57,038 nucleotides of DNA, taken from the NCBI GenBank assembly GCA_035939775.1, contig DASZFO010000192.1, positions 1-57,038 on the forward strand. The letters run 5' to 3'. Both the position numbers and the translations under genes were made by a program. Source of the DNA: Pirellulales bacterium. GTDB taxonomy: Bacteria > Planctomycetota > Planctomycetia > Pirellulales > DATAWG01. Under the pieces are notes generated by a model that was given only the letters and a program-made list of their open reading frames with translations, was not told where the DNA came from and did not search any database. This document shows positions 44,756-52,286 of this stretch, one piece after another; the first letter of the stretch is position 1, and each line of letters starts with the position of its first letter.

Positions 44756-46141
44756 ATGGCGCTTCTGGTCAAAAACAGCGACATCGTGACCCCCGCCGCG
44801 CGGTTTCGCGGCGATATCTGGTGCGAAGGGGAAACCATCACTCGGATCGGCGCCGATCTGACCGCGCCGCCGGGCGCGGAAGTGATCGACGCCCGGGGCA
44901 AGCTCGTGTTTCCCGGCTTCATCGACCCACACGTTCACATCTATCTGCCCTTTATGGGCACCTTCGCCAAGGACACGTACGAATCAGCTAGCCGCGCCGC
45001 GCTGGTCGGTGGCACAACGACGCTGATCGAGATGGTCTGCCCGGCGCGCAACGACGATCCCTGGGAAGCCTACGAGTTGTGGAAATCGCGGGCGGCCGGG
45101 CGCTCGGCTTGCGACTATGCGTTTCACATGGGAGTGACGCGCTGGGACGACAAGACCGCGGAGGTGCTCGGCCGCGTCGTTGGCGACGGCACTGCCTCGT
45201 TCAAGGTTTTCTTGGCATACCAGGGCGCGTTCGGCATCGACGATGGCGAGCTGTTTCGCACGTTGGAGCTGGCACGCCGGTTGGGCGTAATCGTAACCGC
45301 GCACTGCGAAAATGCGGAGCTGGTGGCGCAGTTGCAGCGGCGCTTGCTGGCCGAGGGCAAGACCGGCCCCGAGTGGCACGAGCCATCGCGTCCCGCCAGG
45401 GTTGAAGCCGAAGGCGTACACCATCTAGCGACGTTCGCCGAGCTGACCGGCGCGCACGTCTACGTGGTTCACACCTCGTGCGAAGACGCACTCTTCGCGG
45501 CACGTCGCGCGCGAGAGCGAGGCGTCGCCCTGTGGGTGGAAACCGTAATTCCGTACCTCGTGCTCGACAGCACCTATGCCGAGCGCCCGGAGTTCGAAGG
45601 GGCCAAGTACGTCATGTCGCCGCCGCTGCGCGACATCCGGCACCAGCGTGTCCTGTGGAATGCTCTGGCCGCCGGCGAGATCGACACAGTTTCCACGGAC
45701 CACGCCCCCTTCGACTTCCATATACAGAAGGAGATGGGCCGAGGCGACTTCACCAGAATCCCCAACGGCATCCCCAGCGTCCAGGACCGCGTACACCTCC
45801 TCTATACGCATGGCGTGGCGACGGGAAAGATTGACCTTCATCGCTTTGCCGACGTGGCCTCGACACAGGCCGCGAAGCTGTTCGGGCTGTTCCCACGCAA
45901 GGGCACGATTCAGCCGGGCGCCGATGCCGATCTGGTCATCTTCGATCCGGAACATCGCGGCACCATCTCGGCCGCCACGCAACTGATGAACGTTGACTAC
46001 AGCGCTTTTGAGGGCTGGCCCATCCAGGGTCGGGTCGAGACGGTCACCGTCCGCGGGCGCGTGCAAGTCCGCGACGGTGTGTTTGTCGGCGCCGGCGGCG
46101 ACGGACAGATACTGCGACGCGACCCGACTCACGGCGGGTGA
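44756..46141 (+). CDS. hydA: Dihydropyrimidinase
   Basis: 461 residues, cyclic amidohydrolase family (D-hydantoinase/dihydropyrimidinase). It opens dihydrouracil to N-carbamoyl-beta-alanine, second step of the reductive pathway. The binuclear zinc site is complete: His59 and His61 (DPHVHIY), carboxylated Lys150 (ASFKVFLAY), His183 (TAHCENAE), His239 (VVHTSCEDA) and the catalytic Asp in STDHAPFD (about 315). The C-terminal IQPGADADLVIFDPE and NVDYSAFEGWPIQGR are standard. Its stop is 27 bp from that of the convergent preA gene. Confidence 0.93.
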   Translation: MALLVKNSDIVTPAARFRGDIWCEGETITRIGADLTAPPGAEVIDARGKLVFPGFIDPHVHIYLPFMGTFAKDTYESASRAALVGGTTTLIEMVCPARNDDPWEAYELWKSRAAGRSACDYAFHMGVTRWDDKTAEVLGRVVGDGTASFKVFLAYQGAFGIDDGELFRTLELARRLGVIVTAHCENAELVAQLQRRLLAEGKTGPEWHEPSRPARVEAEGVHHLATFAELTGAHVYVVHTSCEDALFAARRARERGVALWVETVIPYLVLDSTYAERPEFEGAKYVMSPPLRDIRHQRVLWNALAAGEIDTVSTDHAPFDFHIQKEMGRGDFTRIPNGIPSVQDRVHLLYTHGVATGKIDLHRFADVASTQAAKLFGLFPRKGTIQPGADADLVIFDPEHRGTISAATQLMNVDYSAFEGWPIQGRVETVTVRGRVQVRDGVFVGAGGDGQILRRDPTHGG

Positions 46142-46168
46142 ACCGGCGTGAAGTCGAAGAAGCCCGGT

Positions 46169-47308
46169 TCAGCCCCGCGACAGTGCGTCGGTCTGGCGAA
46201 CGAAGTCGTCGGCTTGCCACTCGTGGTCTGCGCGGATCGGCAGGCCGTCGCTCTTGGCTGTGGCCGCGGCATGAGACGCTTTGCGAGCTTCCGTCTGACG
46301 ATGCACCAGATCGTAGTGGGTGGTGAAGTATTGCAAGCTGTGTCCGCGAAAATCTGCCAGCGTGCGGAACTGATGGGCGTCCATGAACTCGGCCAGTTCG
46401 TCGAGCATCTGCCGGACGCAGCGATAGCCGACTTTCATCACATGCGTGCAGACCTGCACAGTATCGCAGCCCAACAAGATGAACTGCGCGGCGTCGCGCC
46501 CCGACTCGATCCCGCCGATCCCCGATAATGTCCGGCCGGGAAATTCGTCGCGGATCAAGCGGGCGACTTCCATGCACATCCGCAGCGCGATGGGCATCAC
46601 AGCCTTGCAGGAATAACCACCGAGCGTGGTATAGCCCTCGACCGTCGGCTCGGGCCGCAACGTGTCGAGGTTGACGCCGATCACGCTGCGGATCGTGTTG
46701 ATCGCGCTGATGCCTTGGCAGCCGGCCGCGAGCGCGGCCCGCGAGGGATCCTCGATGTGCGTTACATTGGGCGTCATCTTGGCCCAGACCGGCACCTTGG
46801 CCGCGCTCATCACCCAACCGCAGACCTCCTTTAGAATCTCGGGGTTTTCCCCCATCGCCGAACCCATGCGCCGCTCGGGCAGTCCATGTGGGCAGGAGAA
46901 GTTGCACTCGAATGCGTCGACGCCCGCCTGCTGGCAGCGCTCAATGATCTCGATCCAGGCGTCCTTGCGGTATTCCTCCATGATGGAGGCGATCAGCACG
47001 CGGTCGGGATACTTGTCCTTGACTCTCTTAAACTCATCGAGCCAGACTCCGAAATCGCGATCGCTGATCAGCTCGATGTTTTCCCAGCCGATGATTTCCT
47101 TCGACGCCTCCGTGCGCAATCGCGCGTAGCGCGGCTGAACGTTGACCACTTTCGATGCGTCCAGGCTGATGGTCTTGCAAATCACCGCGCCCCAGCCCTC
47201 GTCGAAAGCCTTGCCGATCACGTTGGCATTCGTGCCCGGCGGCCCGGAACCGATGACAAGCGGATTCGGAAGCTTTAGTCCATCGACGTTGACGCTGAGG
47301 TCGGGCAT
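46169..47308 (-). CDS. preA: Dihydropyrimidine dehydrogenase catalytic subunit (PreA-like), without Fe-S domain
   Basis: 379 residues, dihydroorotate-dehydrogenase-like TIM barrel that reduces uracil or thymine to the dihydro base using FMN. The catalytic Cys139 is in NFSCPHGLPERRMGSAMGE; GSGPPGTNANVIGKAFDEGW and KMTPNVTHIEDPSRAA are characteristic. Bacterial PreA and mammalian DPD end with a double 4Fe-4S domain; here the barrel is followed by about 75 residues with no CxxCxxC pattern. No PreT partner gene is in the window. Plant PYD1 is also a catalytic-domain-only protein, so activity is still plausible. Divergent from the cytosine deaminase gene. Confidence 0.88.
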   Translation of the reverse strand: MPDLSVNVDGLKLPNPLVIGSGPPGTNANVIGKAFDEGWGAVICKTISLDASKVVNVQPRYARLRTEASKEIIGWENIELISDRDFGVWLDEFKRVKDKYPDRVLIASIMEEYRKDAWIEIIERCQQAGVDAFECNFSCPHGLPERRMGSAMGENPEILKEVCGWVMSAAKVPVWAKMTPNVTHIEDPSRAALAAGCQGISAINTIRSVIGVNLDTLRPEPTVEGYTTLGGYSCKAVMPIALRMCMEVARLIRDEFPGRTLSGIGGIESGRDAAQFILLGCDTVQVCTHVMKVGYRCVRQMLDELAEFMDAHQFRTLADFRGHSLQYFTTHYDLVHRQTEARKASHAAATAKSDGLPIRADHEWQADDFVRQTDALSRG

Positions 47309-47455
47309 GGCGCATTCTTGGGGGCAGCGAGAGCGGCGACAAGGGACTCGGCGTCGCCGTGGATCGCCCTAGATAAGTATATCCGCAAGCACTTGTCATG
47401 TCTGGGACATACCGATTACGCTGATTTCGGCCGACCTACGCGGCCGTGGACGTAT

Positions 47456-47574
47456 GAACGCCTAACAAATCCGGCGGGGACTGTCCCCCTTTTGCGCGGG
47501 CACCATCGCCGCGATGGTCGGCGGAGCAAAACGGCGACTGTCCCCTTCTCCCCGCCGGATTTGTTAGGCGCTCT
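47456..47574. repeat. Long nested palindrome, family P1, copy C
   Basis: About 119 bp with a perfect 21-bp outer inverted repeat (47459-47479 with 47550-47570) and the same inner ACCATCG-CCG-CGATGGT hairpin as copy B. It sits in the divergent gap between preA and the cytosine deaminase gene, about 40 bp before the deaminase ribosome-binding site. Confidence 0.88.
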
Positions 47575-47623
47575 ACGGGCCGCCGTGCCGCCGATGGATT
47601 GTTCGCTCATGGGAGGAGTCGTG

Positions 47624-48061
47624 ATGGACCCGTTTCTGCAGGCCGCAATCGACGAAGCTCGGCGCGGACTGTCCGAAGGTGGAATTCCCATCGGATCGGT
47701 GCTCGTGATCGACAATCGGATCGTGGGCCGAGGCCACAACCGACGAGTCCAGCGGGGCAGCGCCATCCTGCACGCCGAAATGGATTGCCTGGAAAACTGC
47801 GGCCGCCTGTCGTCCAAGGATTATCGCCGCGCCGTCCTCTACTCCACTTTGTCCCCCTGCGATATGTGCAGCGGCACGGCGTTGCTCTATCGCATCCCGA
47901 GGATCGTGATCGGCGAGAACCAAACCTTTCAAGGCCCGGAATCGTACCTCCGCACGCGCGGCGTTAAGCTAGAAATCGTGAACGATGCCGAGTGCATCCA
48001 ACTGATGCGCGAGTTCATCGCCGCCCATCCTGAACTTTGGAACGAAGACATCGGCGAGTAG
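47624..48061 (+). CDS. Cytosine deaminase, fungal Fcy1 type
   Basis: 145 residues, CMP/dCMP-type zinc deaminase. It converts cytosine to uracil, feeding the adjacent uracil-degradation genes. Zinc ligands are His50, Cys79 and Cys82 (ILHAEMD, LSPCDMC), with proton-shuttling Glu52. Compared from memory with yeast Fcy1, the match runs the length of the protein: GRGHNRRVQRGSAILHAE, LENCGRL, YSTLSPCDMC, and a near-identical C-terminus (WNEDIGE against WFEDIGE), so the ending that covers the Fcy1 active site is kept. It is not the CodA amidohydrolase type. GGAGG lies 7 nt before the ATG at 47624. Confidence 0.88.
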   Translation: MDPFLQAAIDEARRGLSEGGIPIGSVLVIDNRIVGRGHNRRVQRGSAILHAEMDCLENCGRLSSKDYRRAVLYSTLSPCDMCSGTALLYRIPRIVIGENQTFQGPESYLRTRGVKLEIVNDAECIQLMREFIAAHPELWNEDIGE

Positions 48062-48078
48062 AGCCGGTGCTCTAAAAC

Positions 48079-49311
48079 ATGGACGAAGGTCAATGGGACG
48101 CGGTCGTGATCGGCGCGGGGGCAGCCGGGCTTGTGGCCGCGTTTTGCGCCGCCGAGCGCGGCAAGCGAACGCTACTTCTGGAAAAGAACAAACAGGCCGG
48201 CATCAAGATCCTGATGTCCGGCGGCACCCGCTGCAACATCACGCAGGCCACGGACAATCGGGGCATCGTCGCGGCCTATGGCCCGCCGGGCAAATTTCTC
48301 CATTCGGCACTGGCCGCGCTGAGCGTGCAATCGACCATCGCGATGTTCGAGGCGGAAGGGGTGCTGACCAAAGTCGAGAAAACCGGAAAGGTCTTTCCCG
48401 TCAGCAACAAAGCCAGTCACGTGCTGGCCGGGCTCTTGGCGCGGTTCCAGCGCAGCGGGGCCACTCTGGCATTGGCAGAACCCGTTCTGGAGCTGGAGCG
48501 GGAAGCCGAGGCATTTCGGCTGCTCACGCCGCGGCGGCCGTTGCAAGCGGCACGCGTGATTCTCACGACGGGCGGACAATCGTATCCGGGCGCGGGAACC
48601 ACGGGCGACGGCTTTCGCTTCGCAGCGCAGTTTGGGCACACGATTGTTCCGCCGCGTCCGGCCCTTGTCCCGCTGACCACCACCGCGCCTTGGGTCCTCG
48701 ACCTGCGGGGGGTGACGTTGCCCGACGTCACCTTGCGGATCATGGACGATGGTCGCCGTTTGGCTTGCCGGCGCAGCTCGCTCTTATTCGCGCACTTCGG
48801 CCTGACCGGCCCCGCCGCTCTCGACGTGAGCCGAGTCGTATCCGGTCATCCCAGGCCGGCGACGCTCGCCGCGGATGTCGACCTCGTGCCCGACAAGAGC
48901 GAATCGCAATTGGTCGAATGGTTGCGACTCGAATCCCTAAGTTCCGGTAAAAAGCAACTGGCGGTCGTCGTCGGCCAGCTCATTCCCCGACGACTCGCGG
49001 AAATCGTGTTGCAATTGGCCGCGGTGGCACCCGACCGAAAGGCGGCCGAGCTGAGCAAAGAGGAGCGCAATCGCCTGGTCCGATGGCTCAAGCACTTGAC
49101 GGTGCCGCTGACGGGGACGCTCGGGTTCAAGAAGGCGGAAGTCACGGCGGGGGGCGTTTCGCTCGATGAAGTCGATTCGCGCACAATGCAGAGCAAGATC
49201 GTGCCCCGCCTATTCTTTGCCGGCGAGGTCCTCGACCTCGATGGCCCGATTGGCGGCTACAACTTTCAGTCCGCCTGGAGCACCGGTTGGTTGGCCGGCA
49301 GCAGCGTGTAA
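48079..49311 (+). CDS. HI0933/YhiN-type flavoprotein (NAD(P)/FAD-dependent oxidoreductase)
   Basis: 410 residues. The dinucleotide motif VIGAGAAGLVAAFCAAERG opens the chain, followed by LLEKNKQAGIKILMSGGTRCNIT, TTGGQSYPGAGTTGDGF and a C-terminal GEVLDLDGPIGGYNFQSAW, all signatures of the HI0933 family; the bile-acid reductase BaiN is a characterised relative. Substrate unknown. It starts 17 bp after the cytosine deaminase stop on the same strand, so the two may be co-transcribed, but I see no strong ribosome-binding site and no evidence for a pyrimidine role. It has no Fe-S motif. Confidence 0.87.
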   Translation: MDEGQWDAVVIGAGAAGLVAAFCAAERGKRTLLLEKNKQAGIKILMSGGTRCNITQATDNRGIVAAYGPPGKFLHSALAALSVQSTIAMFEAEGVLTKVEKTGKVFPVSNKASHVLAGLLARFQRSGATLALAEPVLELEREAEAFRLLTPRRPLQAARVILTTGGQSYPGAGTTGDGFRFAAQFGHTIVPPRPALVPLTTTAPWVLDLRGVTLPDVTLRIMDDGRRLACRRSSLLFAHFGLTGPAALDVSRVVSGHPRPATLAADVDLVPDKSESQLVEWLRLESLSSGKKQLAVVVGQLIPRRLAEIVLQLAAVAPDRKAAELSKEERNRLVRWLKHLTVPLTGTLGFKKAEVTAGGVSLDEVDSRTMQSKIVPRLFFAGEVLDLDGPIGGYNFQSAWSTGWLAGSSV

Positions 49312-49324
49312 GGGACTCGTGCAC

Positions 49325-49353
49325 GGTGCGTCTGCGCAAAGCCTTGACGCACC
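49325..49353. repeat. Palindromic repeat GGTGCGTC...GACGCACC, inverted copy
   Basis: Arms GGTGCGTC and GACGCACC around TGCGCAAAGCCTT, related to the repeats at 290, 9712 and 49409. It lies 13 bp after the flavoprotein stop, between convergent genes. Confidence 0.65.
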
Positions 49354-49408
49354 CTACGGCGCTACGGCTGCGGTTTCGCGAAGAAACGATGAACGCCGAA
49401 AGTCGTAA

Positions 49409-49435
49409 GGTGTGTCAAGTCCGCGCGGACGCACC
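49409..49435. repeat. Palindromic repeat GGTGTGTC...GACGCACC
   Basis: A second, opposite-facing member of the same family in the same convergent gap, with internal AAGTCCGCGCG. Confidence 0.55.
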
Positions 49436-49454
49436 GGCTCAGGTGAAACTCGCG

Positions 49455-50387
49455 CTACACGTCGCGGCCCAAATCAAGATCTCTGCAGGCCGGAAAAAAT
49501 TTCTGAAGCGCGGCGGGCAAAGGGGAGTAGAAACTCAAGCGCTCGCCGGTGAGCGGATGGGCAAACGCCAACTTACTCGCGTGCAGCGCCAGCCGCCCAC
49601 TCGAATTCGATTTCGCACCGTATCGCCGGTCGCCGGCGACCGGACAGCCGAGGTCCGCCAGGTGGACCCGGATTTGATGTTTGCGGCCCGTTTCCAAGCG
49701 GACCTCCAAGAGCGACAGATCGCCGCGCGTTTGCAGCAGGCGGTAATGCGTAATCGCCTTTCGACCGCCGGGCGTCAGATGGTCGTTGCTGAAAACTTGC
49801 AGGGCCTTGGTCTCGGTCAGATAGCTGGCGATCGTTCCGCGCTCGCGCTGGGGGCGTCCATTCACGATCGCCTGGTAGGTTTTTTCCACCTCCGTCCAAT
49901 TGGCCTGCAACAGACTTTGCGCCCGCTCGGTTTTGACGAACAGCACCAAGCCCGACGTCTCTCGATCGAGTCGATGCACGACGATGGCGCGATCGGGTTC
50001 GGCCGCGTGTCGGCCAAGCAAGAATTCGTTCAACCGAAAGAAGAGCGTGTCGGTCCCGCTGTCGCCCGTCGCCACGGTCAACAGCCCGGCAGGCTTTTCG
50101 ACCACGATCAACGCGGCATCTTCATGAACCACGTGAATCCGGGCAAATTCCAAGCGGCCGGCGGCGGCGGCAGTTCGAGCGTCGCTCACCAGCACCTCGT
50201 CGCCGATTGCCAGCGGATGGTCAAACTGCCGGACCGTCGAACCGTTGACCGCGACTGCGCCGAATTTGAGGAGATTCTTGACCGCGCGACGATTCAGCCC
50301 CAGCGCGCCCAGCAGGTACGCGATCAGCGGCTCGCCATGACTAACGGTCGCCCTCCGAAGAATGGTCAATGCGAACTCAGCTTTCAA
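49455..50387 (-). CDS. RluA-family pseudouridine synthase
   Basis: 310 residues. An S4-type RNA-binding part (about 18-70: LIAYLLGALGLNRRAVKNLLKFGAVAVNG) precedes the catalytic domain with IVVEKPAGLLTV, the active-site motif VHRLDRETSGLVLF (Asp141) and TGRKHQIRVHLADLG. It isomerises uridine to pseudouridine in rRNA or tRNA; which site cannot be said (RluA, RluC, RluD and others share these motifs). Length is typical. Its start is 13 bp after the stop of a small membrane-protein gene on the same strand, so they are probably co-transcribed. Confidence 0.9.
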   Translation of the reverse strand: MKAEFALTILRRATVSHGEPLIAYLLGALGLNRRAVKNLLKFGAVAVNGSTVRQFDHPLAIGDEVLVSDARTAAAAGRLEFARIHVVHEDAALIVVEKPAGLLTVATGDSGTDTLFFRLNEFLLGRHAAEPDRAIVVHRLDRETSGLVLFVKTERAQSLLQANWTEVEKTYQAIVNGRPQRERGTIASYLTETKALQVFSNDHLTPGGRKAITHYRLLQTRGDLSLLEVRLETGRKHQIRVHLADLGCPVAGDRRYGAKSNSSGRLALHASKLAFAHPLTGERLSFYSPLPAALQKFFPACRDLDLGRDV

Positions 50388-50399
50388 CTAGGAAACTTC

Positions 50400-50588
50400 T
50401 CACAATTTTAGCGCCCGGATTATCGCACTGAGGACGAAAGCGATCCCCGCCAGCGCGAGCGGCAAAATCACCCAATAAAAAGCCACCCATCGCAAGGCGT
50501 GAAGGAACCGCGCGATTGCGAAGCCGCTCGATGGATTCTCGGGCTGGCATTGCGGCGGTTCGTAAGGGTTCTCGTCCATATCCGCCAT
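50400..50588 (-). CDS. Small membrane protein with NPYEPP motif
   Basis: 62 residues (59 if the second Met is the start). The N-terminus MDENPYEPPQC is a motif seen at the start of many small planctomycete membrane proteins, and the C-terminal half forms one long or two short hydrophobic helices (WVAFYWVILPLALAGIAFVL). The function is unknown. It lies just before the pseudouridine synthase gene on the same strand. Confidence 0.7.
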   Translation of the reverse strand: MADMDENPYEPPQCQPENPSSGFAIARFLHALRWVAFYWVILPLALAGIAFVLSAIIRALKL

Positions 50589-50865
50589 TCTACCCGACTC
50601 CGCATGAAAAAGCCGGCCGCCGAGACCTACGGATTAAAAGTCCGTTGCACTTGGGTGCAGCCCGGCATGTCGTCCAAACGGGCGCTAGCCGGGCGCAGGG
50701 GGCCGCTCCTATCAACACAGTCCTTATAATGGCACGTCGGGCAAGGTCCTTGTTTTGCCGGCTCGGGGTAGGGAGAATGGCGGACGTCCTTGAAGCGATT
50801 CGTGTGGGGCTACTCACGAAATCGAAGTACCGGATCCCTCAAAACCACCAAGAAGTGAAACCAAG

Positions 50866-52242
50866 ATGAGCACAATCAAAAAGTCTGCCGCGTCACGCCG
50901 TCAGTTTCTGAAGAATAGCGGGAGAGTGGCCGCGGCTACGGCCCTGGCCGGTATGGTCGTCCCGCGCGTCCATGCCGCGGAGGACAACACGATTCGCCTG
51001 GTGCTGGTCGGATGCGGTGGCCGCGGCACCGGCGCCGCCGCCGACGCCTTGTCGGTCAAGAACGGTCCCATCAAGCTGGTGGCTATGGCTGATGTCTTCA
51101 AGGATCGGCTCGACGGCAGCTACGCGTCCACCAAGAAACGGTTCGGGGATCGGGTGGACGTGCCCGAAGATCGTCAGTTCATCGGATTCGACGCCTACCA
51201 GAAGGCGATGGACGTTCTGAAGCCCGGTGACGTCGCGATCTTCGCCACGCCGCCGGCGTTCCGGTGGGTGCATTTCACCTACGCCATTGAGAAGGGGCTG
51301 AATGTCTTCATGGAAAAGCCGGTGACTGTGGATGGTCCGACGTCGCGCAAAATGTTCAAACTCGCCGAGGAAGCGACCGCGAAGAACCTCAAGGTGGGCG
51401 TGGGATTGATGTCGCGACACAGCCGCGCGATGCAACAACTTGCCGACCGCATCCATGGCGGCGAAATCGGTGACCTCATCCTCATGCGTGGCTACCGGAT
51501 GCACGGGCCCGTTGGATCGATGCGGTCGTTGCCGAAGCCGGCCGGCGTCTCCGAGGTGGAATATCAAGTGCGGAAGTTCCACAGCTTCCTGTGGGCGAGT
51601 GGAGGATGTTTCAGCGACTTCTACATTCACATCATCGACCATTCCTGTTGGATGAAAAACGCCTGGCCGGTGCAGGCTCAGGCGATCGGCGGGCGGCATT
51701 ACCGCGGCGACTACATCGACCAGAATTTCGATACGTACGGCGTCGAATACACGTTTCCCGACGAAACGAAGTTCACCATGGACGGGCGCTGCATCGACGG
51801 CTGTTCCGAAATCTACCACAGCTTCGCGCACGGGACCAAAGGCACCGCGGAGATTTCACACAGTGGCGATTGCGGGGCGCCTTCAGCCACGTTCAAGGGT
51901 CTGGGCTCGTTGCGGGCCGACATGCTCTGGGAATCCAAGCTCGGCCCCGACGAGGGAAACCCTTACCAGAACGAATGGAACGATCTGGTCGACGCCATCC
52001 GCAACAACAAGCCCTACAACGAGGTAAAACGGGGCGTTGAAACCAGCCTGGTAACGTCCATGGGCCGCATGGCTGCGCACACCGGGCGGATCGTCACTTA
52101 CGATCAGATACTTAACTCCAAACACGAATTCGCCCCCTCCGTCGACAAGCTCACCATGAACGGCGCCGCGCCCCTGGTGGCCGACGCCAAAGGCAAGTAT
52201 CCCGTGCCGCAGCCGGGAATTGTCACCCAGCAGGAGTATTGA
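50866..52242 (+). CDS. Gfo/Idh/MocA family oxidoreductase, twin-arginine exported (second)
   Basis: 458 residues. Tat signal SRRQFLKNSGRVAAATALAG (about 10-29), Rossmann motif VLVGCGGRGTGAAADAL and NVFMEKPVTVDG (EKP region) near 145. The C-terminal substrate domain has GGCFSDFYIHIIDHSCWMKNAWP with the conserved HxxxD-like His. The NAD(P)-dependent sugar or cyclitol dehydrogenation expected for the family cannot be narrowed. It is only distantly similar to the homologue at 31508 and has no operon partner. It is convergent with the hydrolase gene. Confidence 0.9.
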   Translation: MSTIKKSAASRRQFLKNSGRVAAATALAGMVVPRVHAAEDNTIRLVLVGCGGRGTGAAADALSVKNGPIKLVAMADVFKDRLDGSYASTKKRFGDRVDVPEDRQFIGFDAYQKAMDVLKPGDVAIFATPPAFRWVHFTYAIEKGLNVFMEKPVTVDGPTSRKMFKLAEEATAKNLKVGVGLMSRHSRAMQQLADRIHGGEIGDLILMRGYRMHGPVGSMRSLPKPAGVSEVEYQVRKFHSFLWASGGCFSDFYIHIIDHSCWMKNAWPVQAQAIGGRHYRGDYIDQNFDTYGVEYTFPDETKFTMDGRCIDGCSEIYHSFAHGTKGTAEISHSGDCGAPSATFKGLGSLRADMLWESKLGPDEGNPYQNEWNDLVDAIRNNKPYNEVKRGVETSLVTSMGRMAAHTGRIVTYDQILNSKHEFAPSVDKLTMNGAAPLVADAKGKYPVPQPGIVTQQEY

Positions 52243-52286
52243 GGCGCGCTGTAAAGCGAGAGCGGGCGTCGCCACTTTTCCGCCGG

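Noticed and set aside
47591-47623. Earlier ATG for the cytosine deaminase
   Set aside because: The GGAGG at 47612-47616 lies between the two ATGs and is correctly spaced for 47624; Fcy1-like sequence starts there.
48079-49311. HI0933-type flavoprotein as the missing PreT
   Set aside because: It lacks the Fe-S cysteine motifs and the PreT/GltD architecture; only its position suggests a link.
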